From NCBI RefSeq assembly GCF_000204055.1, contig NW_006768774.1:1565819-1629818 (forward strand): a stretch of 64,000 nucleotides of DNA. Reading direction: 5' to 3'. The stretch's first letter is position 1; each line of letters opens with the position of its first letter. Below, piece after piece: positions 21,023 to 32,363 of this stretch. The translations under genes and the position numbers were made by a program. Origin of the DNA: Melampsora larici-populina 98AG31. Its lineage: Eukaryota > Basidiomycota > Pucciniomycetes > Pucciniales > Melampsoraceae. The notes under the pieces were generated by a model. The model ran no database searches, was not told the origin of the DNA, and saw nothing but the letters and a program-made list of their open reading frames with translations.

Positions 21023-22017
21023 TTGTAGAGTAACTGAAATTGACATCTACTTGGTCAGAGGCTGATCCTAATAGAGCTGTGATGAGTTGAAAGACTTAGA
21101 AGAAAATCTGTTGATTTACTGCAGAGAGACGTTTGGTGAGCTTCTCTTTGCCAAGTCAAGTGTTGATGATTGTCTTAGAATTCATCAAAAGTTAAGGGCC
21201 AGTTCGGCTAGTACTACCTTTGTAAAATTATATATCACGTTATACATCACCAAAACCATATGACATATATACTTTGTATCCGTCAAAAGATGATTTGGTA
21301 TTTGAAAACGAGGAGATGTTCGGCAATGATATCTGATGTAAAAGTTAATTGTATATCATCACCCCTCCAAAATCTGGACGGAGAACTTAAGTCGTCTCAC
21401 AATGATTCATAAATTAACCAAATGCTGATCCTGCTGCGACTCTTCGGAAAACCTTAATGAGCAATCTGTTGATTAACTGTGAAGAGAGATCATATAGTGA
21501 GAATCCATGGATCCACCGAAAGGTCCCATTCGGAATTCCAAGATCATGACGACTCACTTTACTTATGTTTAGTCACAGCAATGGGTTCAATCCGACTTAC
21601 CTGTCATTTGGGAAATCCCATCTTGATTTTGATAAATGAGCTTTGATGGATTCAAAACTTTATAGCAACTCGGCGCCACAGCAGTCTTCACAGCTTCAAT
21701 TCCGATGGTGGAATGAGTGAGAGGTATAGCTTTGTTTTTGAAAGTAGGAAATTCACATCACAGGCTTTCCTTCATGAGGTTAAACGGAGATAGTCAAAAG
21801 ATACAAAGACTGGACTTCCTAAAGCTTCTGAGACTTTTTCCATCAAACAATTCCTCAACTTATCCAAGCAGTCTTATCAAAGAAACAATTTCAAGAATTT
21901 TATTAACTCGAATTTGAATCTCATTAAAGTGAGTCGAGAACTACTCTTTGATAGCTCATTCTTATAGTTTTACATTGACCTTCTTGTGTTCTGTTTGATT
22001 TCTTAGGTTCATTAAAG
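21023..22017. other. Promoter side of secreted gene A
   Basis: No gene seen from 21023 to about 21900. Just before the start codon at 22018 a likely 5'-untranslated intron runs from GTGAGTCGAGA (near 21929) to TTCTTAG (ending near 22006). The same arrangement precedes the paralog at 29706. Confidence 0.45.
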
Positions 22018-22342
22018 ATGTTATCAGCCTTTTTAAATATGATTGTGATTTCTTTAGCTGCTACTGCTACTGCTAATGCTCAATCATACACACTCGAATG
22101 TAATGATCAAGTTCAAGTTCCATCTGGGTAAGTTTTTTTTATAAATTTTTCCAAAAAAGTTTGAAAAACTGTCAAAGATAAATCATTCATCCTCATTGAT
22201 CGTTGACTTCTTTGATTTTAGTTGTTTTGATTATGGATATTGTGCTGGCGGTGGTTTTATTGCCAGTTGTTCTGGTCAAGCTTCTGATTGTCAAAATGGA
22301 CATTCATTCTGTTTTGCAAATTGTGTTTGTGTTAGGAACTGA
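22018..22342 (+). CDS. Small secreted cysteine-rich protein A (effector candidate)
   Basis: Two exons, 22018..22127 and 22222..22342, code 76 residues. Residues 1-21 are a signal peptide: hydrophobic MLSAFLNMIVISLAATATANA, cut expected before QSYTLEC. The mature part is about 55 residues with eight cysteines spaced C-x10-C-x5-C-x8-C-x6-C-x6-C-x3-C-x-C, enough for four disulfides. The intron sits in phase 2 within a Gly codon, exactly as in the paralog at 29385-29706 on the other strand. I do not recognise a named fold. Size, secretion signal, even cysteine count and location among repeats are typical of rust effector candidates, but a role in infection is inference. Confidence 0.8.
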
Positions 22343-23026
22343 AGTTTGATCCAAAAAAATCAATTTAATAAGAAGAATTTTTCTTTGGGTATCTTTAAAT
22401 ATACAACCATTAGAAAGATTCAAGGATTTGGAATATCTTATTTGTGAAGTTGATTTCTTGTGATGGATTTTTAATAAATCATCAATGGCTTTTTTGTATC
22501 TTTTTTTATCTTCTTTATCTTTTGTGCTTGCTTGAGAAATTCTGTAGGGTTTGTTTGTGTGGTCTGTTTTATGCCACAAGTTGATCTGACTTATATCATC
22601 TCTGATGGATGCTATAGCTTGTATTTGCTTGTGATCTTTTCTTGAGCGCCTGTACAATAATCTTTCTGTGTCAGTCACTGTTTATTGAAGGCACTTGATT
22701 GTCTTGCTGTCTTGCTACCACATGGCGTTCCCAGCCAGACCTAACCCTTCTGATACCATCACAAAGAAAGAATGGAAAACACGTTGAAGATATCAATCAG
22801 TCATTGACCAACTTTTCCACTTAAAGTCATAGTATCAGGGGAGAATTGGGAATAGCCATTTCAACTGGACCAGGGTTGGGTACTGGTGTGAGTTTCTTAG
22901 GCTACAGCCAAACCACGCACACAAACCTTCAAAAATGTTACTAACAGGTTCTGGAAAGTGGCTTCAAAATCAGACTGTAGCTTGCCTACAACTTGATTCT
23001 GAAGCTACTGTTGGTAGTTAGTCACA
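22343..23026. other. Gap between secreted gene A and the MULE
   Basis: No gene recognised; 3' flank of the secreted gene, then unique-looking sequence up to the target-site duplication at 23027. Confidence 0.4.
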
Positions 23027-23034
23027 AATGAAAA
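23027..23034. repeat. MULE target-site duplication, left copy
   Basis: AATGAAAA directly precedes the left terminal inverted repeat. The identical eight bases follow the right one at 28534-28541. Confidence 0.8.
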
Positions 23035-23087
23035 GGAAGCCACTATTTACCGCCCGTGTTGAAAAACCCGACGCCCGCTTTTTGGAT
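23035..23087 (+). repeat. MULE left terminal inverted repeat
   Basis: Matches the reverse complement of 28481-28533 with only a few mismatches; CCACTATTTACCGCCCG is shared exactly. Confidence 0.88.
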
Positions 23088-23457
23088 ACCGCCCGGGCTG
23101 TAAAACGATTTGCTGCCCGGTTTCTTAACTTTGTCAAAACTAAGAAGGCGCACAAAGGATTCATTTGAACATGTTACTCACATAGCATGGCATGGCCAAG
23201 TAATTTCTTTGTAAATTACTTTATTTTTTTACTCTCACAAAGGCACAAACATTTGGACGTGTTTTACATGGCGCATTTTATAACGTGTTTCTTTCAATTA
23301 CCATACACCAAGAAAGAATTGGAGCAGGTGTTACGACAGAGGTTAGTTTTCGGTGTTACGACACAGGTTAGTTTTCTTTATTTGAGAGATGAGAGTATCA
23401 GTTTTACAAAGGCACGGATCATCAAGTTCGATAAGATACAAATATAACTAATAAAAT

Positions 23458-26400
23458 TCAAACTGAAACGGAGAGATTTGCCCATAATGCCAGCTCCTTC
23501 TTAAATGTTGCCATCCATCCGGAAACCTGAGTGGTGTTAAGGAACTCTGAATTGAGGGCGTTCCCATACACTTCTGGAAAAGGTATCTCGTGCCCAACTC
23601 CGAGACTGACGAAATGTTCATTATTGACAAAAGCAAGTATTATTGGCAATTTCTTGTTGGGTGGTGTTCGATATGGGAAGAAGCTGTAACAGTTGCTTCG
23701 GGACGGAGTGAAGAGGATTACAGGACGGTCAAAAGCGCTGGCGGTGACATACCCCAGGGTTGGCATCCTCAACCAGTAGGCCCGGGTGCAAGTGACCCCC
23801 TCGTAATCAAGCCAACTAAGAATTTCTTTGACAAAGCTCTCCGCCATTGATTGCTGAGTCTTTGTGTTTCTCCGGGGTCGTTTGGATGGGGTGGATAAAA
23901 ACTTGACATGGTCTTCAGGATACAACAAGAGTTCAGCTATTAGTTGTTTCCGGACCACGAGGTAGGCATCTTCTGAGATCATATTCATTGATGTGGCAAT
24001 TGCGTAGAAACCACAATTGCCAAAAGCCGGGGGATTGTGAATTGATTTAATATACAATGCGATTTGTGCTGGCAGTTGTTTCAACAACAATTGTTGGTGG
24101 GCTGTGAATGTTCCACGTTCAACAGCAGGATTCTGATCCTCCTCCTTGAACTCGACTGGAAATGCGACAGTTCCATATTCTCGACTCGCTTCAAGGGTTG
24201 CTCTGACTTTGGGATCCTTTCGAGGCAAGCCAAGATCTTCAGCAATCAAGGAGACAGTTATCTCAGGAACTAGAACACTTCGAATAAAGGAGTCGGGTGT
24301 AAGAGGGGCGGCCGCCTCTTTTGTAAGTGGGTGTTTCGACAATTTTGATAAGAACAGCAACTCTAGCTTGGATACAATGACCTCTAATCCTTTAGATCCA
24401 TAGCTGAGAAGTCAAAAAGATATCAGTAGTCACATCACATACATTGATGCCAAAGTAAGAATATGTACTTACTATCCTGGTTGCTTGACTTCAAAACCAT
24501 TGAACTGACCTGCCATACTTAACATCTGACGACCACAGGTATTCCACTTCTTTTGTGCAAGGTCCAAGTAAGACAATTGGATCTGATGCTTGATGATCTT
24601 CAAAAGAATATTGATATGAGATTCTATACGGCTGTAAAGAAACATATATTAGTTATGTTGTAATTCTCAATATTTCAGAGAAAACATACCTTCCCAGGGT
24701 TTGAAAGTTAATCGAAGTGGGCCATCCTTGACTAATCCCGTGAGGTATAATATCACGTTCGGCCTCCTGTAGTTGACAAAATGATGCCCTTTGGAGGTAC
24801 TAGACACACACAAAATATCAATTGATTGAATCTTTTAGTTTGTAAACAAGTAGTCTCTCTGGTAAGTTCATGGCGCCTGAGTGTCCAATACCCTTGGTAA
24901 TGTTGGGCAAGGCTAGAAGTTCTGCCTGCATTGATAAGAGTTTCTGCGAGGGGTTTGAAGGCATCTCTTCATCACAAAACGGACAAAGTATCTTGCCTTC
25001 ATCGGAGTCAGACCAACGGTTTGATACATCACTATCACTAGTGTCATCCTTTATTGCGACATCAACGTTATCACTTTGATCTTCATGTAAGCTGTTGTCG
25101 ACTGGCTGAATATCCTCTTTGCATGTATCAATCCGATGGCCTGCAATTCCACACTTACTGCACTTGTATATTCTTTTGGGAATTGAGATTGAAGGAAGTG
25201 AGTCATTTTTGTCATTCATTTCGTGAGTGTCGCTAGTGTTCCCTTCATTCAAATCAATGTCTTCATTCGATTCCTTTTCATCATTTGATAGTGCAATTTT
25301 ATTGAAAACCTCATTGATTTTGAGATTGTCCTCAGAGTCAACCTCTTCAACAAGTTTTGGACATGTTGTTCTGGAATGTCCACCCTGCCTACAAATTCCA
25401 CATTTATTCACACGTTTTTTCTTTGTCTCATCAACTTCATGCTGAGATTTCCAACGTCCATGTTTAGAGGTGGCTGGCGTCTTTTGGCTTGCAGTACGTG
25501 GTCGTCCTTTGTTGTTGTGCTTGACCTTTGGAGGTAGAATGGGCACTAGTGCAAATCAGCCGGTCTTGATCAAGTTGACTTCCTTGTATATCTTGCGAAG
25601 TGAATGTTCTGGAAGTGAAAGTATTGAGTTGAAGTTTGTTCTCGCTGCAGCTTCAAGTCTATCCTGAGAAACAGGTGCAATATCCATTCCCAATAGCCAT
25701 TGATCATGAATATGCTTGAGTGATAAGCGTTCCGAAACGTCACGTTTGGCAGCAATGTCGTGTGAACAGGGTAATCCCCAACTCGTCCTGAAACTTTGTG
25801 TGCAACGCTTGTGGTCAGGCCGAGAAAGGAGCTGATACTGTTCCATTACCTTCTTGATCGCAAAATGGGAGATAGTTCCGTGAAGATCATCAAGGAAAGT
25901 AGGGACATCTTGAAGTGTTTTTCCTCGTTCAATCCCCATGGAAACAGTTATCTCATTAAATTGATGCTCACCGTGTCTTTTGAAAGCGTTGAAACACGTG
26001 AGGAAATCATTGTTCCGCCCTTCCAGAAAAGTTTTCAACCCAAAGTGGCCTCCTTCAACTCGAGAGGTTGAACAGTTTCCGAAGTGTGGCGTCGAAGATG
26101 TGAAGAGCAAGACAAATTTATTGGTTCGATAGACCCAAGTTCGTTCAAGGTAAGTGAGGATGTTGTGTTTCTTGGCTAGTTCTGTCATAGCTTTCTGGTT
26201 GGTGTCGCACTCCTCGGTTGTTGATGAAAAGCAGAAGACATTCCATGCTGCAATAAATGAATCCCAATCGGAACCTAAGCTTTTTTTGCAATTTCGACTG
26301 ATGTTTTCGTTTATGTGCCAGATGCACAGAAGGTGAGTTGATTCAGGGAAGACTGTACTGATGGCGTTGAATAGAGCGGGTTCTGCGTCAGTAACAAACG

Positions 26401-27977
26401 TCTGGGGCATTTGAACTGCTGGCGTTTGATTATGACATTCTGGAAAATTGAGTTTGGGTCCTTCTTCTGGGGTATTCTTATCTGAGCTAAATATGATTTC
26501 TTTCAACTGGTGCATGGCCCATCCGTACTGATCTTCAGTTTCACTGTGCATAAAGCACAGTGCGACGGTGAATGACTTGTGAGAGTTTGTTGTCCCAACG
26601 ATATGGAGCAGTGGTAACTGGAATTGGTTCGTCTTGTATGTGCAATCGATACATAAGACCGTAGGAAACCGGCGAGTTAGTGCGATAGCGTTTGGACTGG
26701 TTAAAAAAAAAGACTGGAGGGTGCCGTTTGCTGAAGTGATTGTGCGGAAAGCCCAGTTGAGCTCGGTGACTAAATCGAAGAGTCCTTGTATTGGTGTCCT
26801 TCCGTTGAGCCATTCCTTCTTCTGACGAGCCCGTGCATTGTATATATCGCGCACAAGGAGCTTGGTCCCGCTAGCGTCTTCGATCAGGCGTCTGATTTGG
26901 AGAGGTGGACATCCTGCTGAGGACAACAGGGCAACTTGTTGTCCATTTTTGGGTCCAATTTGTCAGTATTGGCTTTCATCGTGAGGTTGATCAAAAGGTG
27001 GGTGATTATGAAGGTTTTTTTGAGGGTTCTTCTCGCTGTCAGATTGCACCACCCATCGGCCTTTGCGTGAATGGTAGTTCAGAGACACCTCGAAGGTGCA
27101 CCCTATCTTCTTAGATGAAGTCGCGCGTGCCTTGACCAGGTCCTTTTTGTTCTTTCCCTTGGAGTCATTCGGAGGTTTGATTTTGACGTGAGATTCAGCT
27201 TTTGAACATTTGAGATAGGTCCGGAGGATCTGTTTGCGGTCCGTCTTATGGCTTTTGATAGATAACACGTAACCTTGATGGCGGGCAACGGCATTCAAAT
27301 ACATCATGCCAGCTTGATAATCGATAAATTGCTTCCCTATCTTAGGCAATTGCATTGTACGCACTGGTTCAACACCTAGGTTAAATGTGATCCGGTAAGA
27401 ATGGATGTATGTTAGCTTCCTTCAGTGAGATATTATATGAGGAGAAAGATAATAAAGCATCATACCAATAGGCGGCCAATCGTCGTCTCGCTCAGACCCA
27501 AAGGCATCAAGATCTACACTTTCACCATCCACTTCTTCAGGCTCGAGTCTATCACGCTCGAGTACACCATCCACTTGATCAAGCTCTGTGTTCACTATTA
27601 ATCAAAACAATACAACAGTCAAACTACAAGCAGAAGGAATATATTTGATTGTGCTTACCTGTTGGGTGATGAGGCGCTTCTAAGCGGTTGGGAAGTACAG
27701 AATTTTGACTCGAACCTTGACTTGTTGTGTTTGAATGTATTTGAAAGGGGTTATGGCCTTTGAACAGGGGATTTGGGATGAAAGCAGGTTGGCCTTGCTG
27801 GTCCGATATTGTTTTTGGGATTGAGTTTGAAAAAAGGAAGGGATTATCAAGTTGAATGCCAGGAGGAGGTATCCAATAGTTAGGCAGTAAAGGCTGTGAT
27901 GTGTTCAATTGGTTTAAGCTGATTGAATTCGAGTTGATTGAAGTAGACTCGAAGGTGTTCCGGTCTCGCTTTGACAT
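23458..27977 (-). pseudogene. MULE transposase fused to OTU protease, two in-frame stops
   Basis: Six exons close in one frame: complement(23458..24403, 24473..24631, 24690..24799, 24848..27375, 27466..27594, 27659..27977), about 1396 codons. Domain order: an acidic N-terminus, then a FAR1/WRKY-GCM1-like zinc domain (about 27350-26970, C and H residues ending HNHPPF). A MULE DDE domain follows, with Asp in CIDCTYKTN, Asp in FVTDAEPAL, HLLCIWH, and Glu in RVEGGHFGLK. Two zinc knuckles (CGICRQGGHSRTTC and CSKCGIAGHRIDTC) come next, and last an OTU-like cysteine protease domain (GNCGFYAIA and NNEHFVSL). TGA codons at 26963-26965 and 25556-25558 break the frame before and after the DDE part. Both are one transition from CGA. 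In the OTU motif the usual Asp of D-G-N-C is Phe (AFGNC). The 4th-exon donor (GTTTAC) is the weakest call. Confidence 0.82.
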
Positions 27978-28480
27978 ATCGCGAGTGAGAATCAATAAGA
28001 GAAAAAGACGAGTGTGTGTATGAAAAGTACGAGTGATTGTGAAGGATTGCTTTGGAGGAGGATCAAGTGGAGTTGAGGCTTGAATGATTTGTTTTTGAGC
28101 CAGGAGGAGTCTGACCATCATGAGGCAAATCAACTTGCGTTGATTTGCCTCAAATGGTTGGCCGTTGCCCTCCATAAAATGTTTAGTTCGGTTTTGGTAG
28201 GTTTCGTGTGGTAGTTAGTACGATGGCTTGGACGCAAGGGGTGGAGTGATGGCCCAGTTGGTTATCGATCGAATAGAATACGGTGAAGTGACAAGGTAGA
28301 AAGTTGAAGTGAAGTTCGTTATCAGGCCAATTGAGGACCTGCCCGGTTGTTAAGCGGTGAATCTGCCCTGTACTGTCAAAGGGGGCGACATAGCCCCCTT
28401 TAACCGCCCGGTGAACTGCCCGTTGGGCCATTTATAGGGGCAAAAGAGTCGGTACTACGCGGGTATCTCCGGGTTTTACC

Positions 28481-28533
28481 CCAAAAAAAGCGGGCGTCGG
28501 GTTTTTCAACCCGGGCGGTAAATAGTGGATTCC
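28481..28533 (-). repeat. MULE right terminal inverted repeat
   Basis: Inverted partner of 23035-23087. A local hairpin (GGGGGCGACATAGCCCCC at about 28380) lies just inside it. Confidence 0.88.
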
Positions 28534-28541
28534 AATGAAAA
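28534..28541. repeat. MULE target-site duplication, right copy
   Basis: AATGAAAA, identical to 23027-23034. Confidence 0.8.
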
Positions 28542-29384
28542 ACTTGGAAACCTTTGCATTTGAGATTTGCCTTCAAACGGTAATAGCTTTGTTGGGTTCA
28601 GATACCACAAATTCAACCTGAACTCCTCTATGCCTCATATACCCACGAGGCCTAAGAATGGTGAAGAGCATTTGGCAATATATGACTATCTCCACCACCT
28701 TCTCAATTGATTACCCTGTACAAATTTCTCAGAAAGTTGACAACATAAGATTTCACCTCAGTCTAGAAAGGTGGATAAGCACATAAAACTTCAACCCAGG
28801 ATATCTAACATCAACAGATTCTAAAGGAGATTCAAATGTCATGAGTGAAAGTTTTCAATATCATTTTCCAAGGTTACATCAATATGCAGACAAAAATTAT
28901 TGTGCTTTGTTGTTGTTTGAGTGCTGTAATTGAAAGAAATACCAGTCCTTTTTCACTTCTCTTTGATTGAATGTTTTATTTTTAATTGGAAGCTTGGGCA
29001 ACAAAAAGTCTATGCTATTCAGATCTTCTCATTGAGAGTGTGTTACTACAAGATATCTAGCCAAGGTGGACTTGGGTGTGCAACGCTGCAAGGGGTGGAC
29101 GAGTAGCGGCGCGCAGTAAATTTGGATACATATGCACTCGAGACAAGAAGACGATTCCAGCAGGTACAATTTCAAGCTAACAACTCATATCAACTTGTGG
29201 AGAGAAAAAATCTGACACAATCTGGAAATCGAGCAACCAGATGAATAAAACAATGATTCATTTATAAAAAAGGACTATAACCAAAAACACAAGAAAGGTG
29301 TTCTAAATTTTGAATCTCCTGATCATGTATTTGAATGAAACAAATTTCCTTCTTGTTAAGTTTATGATCCAAAGAAAGATTTCT
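28542..29384. other. Gap between the MULE and secreted gene B
   Basis: About 840 bases with no gene or repeat that I can support. Confidence 0.4.
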
Positions 29385-29706
29385 TTAATTCCTGATACAT
29401 TTACAGTTTTGAGAACAAAAAGAAAATCCATTTCGACAATCAGAAGCTGGACCGCTACAGCTGGCGTAAAAACCACCCCCGGTGCAATAGCCATAGTTCA
29501 TGCAGCTGTTTCAAAGATATCATTCCAAAGAAAAAAATGAATTGATGAGCTTAATCTTTTGATTAGGGATAGCTCCGGAGTTTTAGAAGATATTCAACTC
29601 ACCCTGAGGGATTGGCAACTTGATTATTACATTGAAATCTATAAGTTTGAGCATTAGCGGTACTAGCCAAAGCAATCACGATTGTCTTTAACAAAATTGA
29701 TAACAT
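29385..29706 (-). CDS. Small secreted cysteine-rich protein B (paralog of A)
   Basis: Two exons, complement(29385..29505, 29603..29706), code 74 residues. The signal peptide is MLSILLKTIVIALASTANA and the mature part begins QTYRFQC. The eight-cysteine spacing is identical to gene A: C-x10-C-x5-C-x8-C-x6-C-x6-C-x3-C-x-C. Conserved blocks include NPSGGC/VPSGGC, YGYC, GGGF, ASCSG and ASDC. Second exons are both 121 nt and the intron phase (2) and position are the same. A likely 5'-untranslated intron with GTGAGTCAAG...TATAG precedes the ATG, as in gene A. Gene B points towards A across the MULE. Not a recognised named family; an effector candidate by general features. Confidence 0.8.
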
Positions 29707-31238
29707 ATTTGATAGACCTATAGAAGGGCAAAGAACATAATAAGCTCAATCTAGAAACTATGAGGAAATCATCAAGATCATATGTCCCTTGACTCACTCT
29801 GACAAGATTTAAATCAAGTTAATAAATTTCTTTGGAATATTCTCGATGGTCTGTGTGAGTTAATGAAGTGTGTGAAGACATGAAAGCCTTGGAAAGTCGA
29901 GTCTTTATACCTTTTCACCATTGTCGAGTACTCAGATAAAGGGCACCTCTCTTGCCGTCTTCCTAATGTCGAAAATGGAGCTTTACCTCGAGCATCTTCC
30001 TCCTTCCACGAACATCGGAGCTGTGGGATTGCTGTGATGGAGTGCTCCTTTCTTTGAACCTCGCTCGCTTCGCCCTTACGATGTGAATCCTCAAGAAAAA
30101 ATTCGGCTTGAAGTCAATGCTGTGAAGTCAATGCTATGACTAAAACCTGAAGTCGATGGACAAACCGAGAAGCCTTCACGCGTCCTTGATGTGTCCGTTA
30201 CCTTCATTTTAAGACACTAATACAATGTCTCTTCGAAGTCAATCGACACGTTGGGATTCCAATGGGGCGCTCAGAGAATCACATCTTATGTGCAGTGGAT
30301 TTCCGAACGTTTGACCAAATATGCCCCTCAAACCGCTCGAGTTTTGCGGACATCTTGGGTCGGATGTTTCCTAGCCAAGCGTTTTCACTTTGACTGTATA
30401 TGGCAATTTTAGTCTATCGGGATGTGCGATGATAGACTTAAAGCCCTCGTTATATTCCGAATCTCCAAATTTCTACACGGCCTTTGGCTTGCGACTTCCT
30501 AGGAACTTTCGAGGATATCGGAACATCGAGATTCGGAAGAGCATCGTCATCTCCTAGGATATAGGACGAGTTGAAGAAGTGAAACTTACATCGTATTCGA
30601 CGAAGTCATCATAGTCTGCTTAATTGGAAGACTGTCGTCTACCAGCTGCTGCCGCAATTAAGCTTAAAAGTTAACTGCATATAGGCCCTTGCGGGGCTTA
30701 ATTAAGTTTAGTTATGCCGCAATGAATCGATGACGTGGACGCTTCATCAGGCTTCCGCCCCCTATCACTATACCCAAAGGTAGCCAACGGTAGGCTCCAC
30801 CATCATGAATCAACTCACAATCGTAATCACTCGAGCCCATTATATTCAATTTACATCACATATTGTTTCGGTATCCGTGAGTGTCAATAACATCTTGCAT
30901 TTTTTGCTAAAGTGCTGCACAGCTGTTAACAAAAGCCTCCTCAACTGCGTGAGGGACTCACGTTAGATTAGCATTGCTGTGGATGATCATTCTCGATTTG
31001 CTCACATGAAGCATGAGTTCAAAGTCTCAAGGATTTCCCCACCTTGGCTTAGCTTACAAGGCATTAGCCGCGTCTAAAAAGGTCTTCCTTAGCTTAGCGA
31101 TAAAATTTGCGTTCAACCGCGAAAGAGCGGTAAAGCGGCACTTATTGCACTCAAAGAGAAGAAGTCTTTATTATTGTAAAGAAAAAATGTCATCACACTT
31201 GACAAGCAACTTTTTGATATAAAGAAAAAACATAGTCT
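29707..31238. other. Intergenic, no gene seen
   Basis: 1.5 kb on the promoter side of gene B. No reading frame, RNA gene or clear repeat could be supported. Confidence 0.4.
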
Positions 31239-32011
31239 TTATTTTATAATACCCCTTGCCAAATTCTTTGCTAGCACACTGGCTACAAAAACCCAATCAC
31301 CCAATAGTTCCACCTCTTCAAAAAGCCACAAGAGGCTTCCCACATTCCTCTCATTTGTTTGTGGTGCCAATTGACCACAATTGGCTGAGTAAACATCAGC
31401 AGCAGCTGAAAAAGACCTCTCCACAGCTTCAGAGGAAACTGGGACCACTAGACAGTCTTGTGTCATTGATGCAAGAACTGGATAATGGTGCTTGTGGACC
31501 TGGTCCTACAAACAGAACTAGACTAGAATTTGGAGAACTTGAGAAAACAATTAAAGACTTAAATTCCACCATTGCAATATAAAATTTGGATCAATTGCCT
31601 GATCATCATCTCCCTCTTTGTTAACTGGCATCAAGGGATGGTCTCCTTTTAGGAATCTTTTCAGCTCATCCATTTGCTTAGTATGAGGATTCTTACTGAA
31701 GAGTTGATACACTGAAGATACCTTCTTGCTCACAATTGACACACTGGGTCTGAGTGAGCATTGGGAATTGAAACCTACATGCTCCTCCTTGCAAGGTTGA
31801 CACGGTGGCAAAATTTTCAGGAGTCTCAACAGTAAATGAATTGTGAGGTCCAATGGTTTTCTCAAAGAGCAGTGGTGAAAGAGGGGGTTTAAAATTGTGG
31901 CAAATATGAGATTTTCACACTTAAGGGGATCATACCAATACTTCTCCATCCAAACAATCATTTCTGCAATCATTGGATGAAGGGGATTGTATTTATCCAA
32001 GGTACTTTCTT
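31239..32011 (-). pseudogene. hAT transposase relic 1, C-terminal part
   Basis: Fragments of a hAT transposase. The upstream segment (about 31570-32011) reads LDKYNPLHPMIAEMIVWMEK, then ATILNPLF and ends LQWW. After a putative intron, the dimerisation segment 31239..31505 reads HHYPVLASMTQDCLVVPVSS and EAVERSFSAAADVYS. The exon junction does not close in frame, and the part upstream of the nested insertion is frameshifted, so the gene is dead. It continues on the other side of the nested element at 36275. Confidence 0.75.
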
Positions 32012-32363
32012 CAATACCGGAATCGCTCCGCTCCGCTCTCAATTTCGGCCCTTTGAGGCAGCGGAGCGGAGCCTCCGCCCCGAAAGGGACCGCTCCGCTA
32101 TCGCTTTTTTTGGAAAAAAAAAACTCATTCAAGAGCGGAGCGATTTCTACGCTCTAAATCGCTCCGCTCTTCGCTGTATAGTGATTTTGAAGGGCAGAAA
32201 AAGAAAAAAAATTGTATTTCGAATCAATGTGTACTTGGTTGAGCCTATAGGGCCGAGCTAAGTAAGAGAAAAGAGAGAACAGACAAGAAGAAAAAAAAGA
32301 AATGAGAAAAGGAAACTGGAAAACAAAACTTCCAAGGAAAAATTTGATTTAAATTGAGAACAT

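Larger units (their letters stand above)
23035..28533. mobile_element. Complete MULE-type DNA transposon (5.5 kb)
   Basis: The element has terminal inverted repeats of about 53 bp (23035-23087 and 28481-28533). They start GGAAKCCACTATTTACCGCC and share the run ACCCGACGCCCGCTTTTT. An exact 8-bp duplication, AATGAAAA, flanks it. The interior holds one long minus-strand gene with FAR1-like DNA-binding, MULE DDE transposase, zinc knuckles and an OTU protease domain. It lies between two convergent paralogous secreted-protein genes. Confidence 0.9.

Noticed and set aside
25556..26965. TGA as a reassigned sense codon
   Set aside because: TGA is used as a normal stop by H4, HEM14, the bZIP gene and others in the same window.
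28183..28431. 82-residue minus-strand frame inside the MULE right end
   Set aside because: It overlaps the subterminal hairpin and shows no similarity or splice link to the transposase gene.
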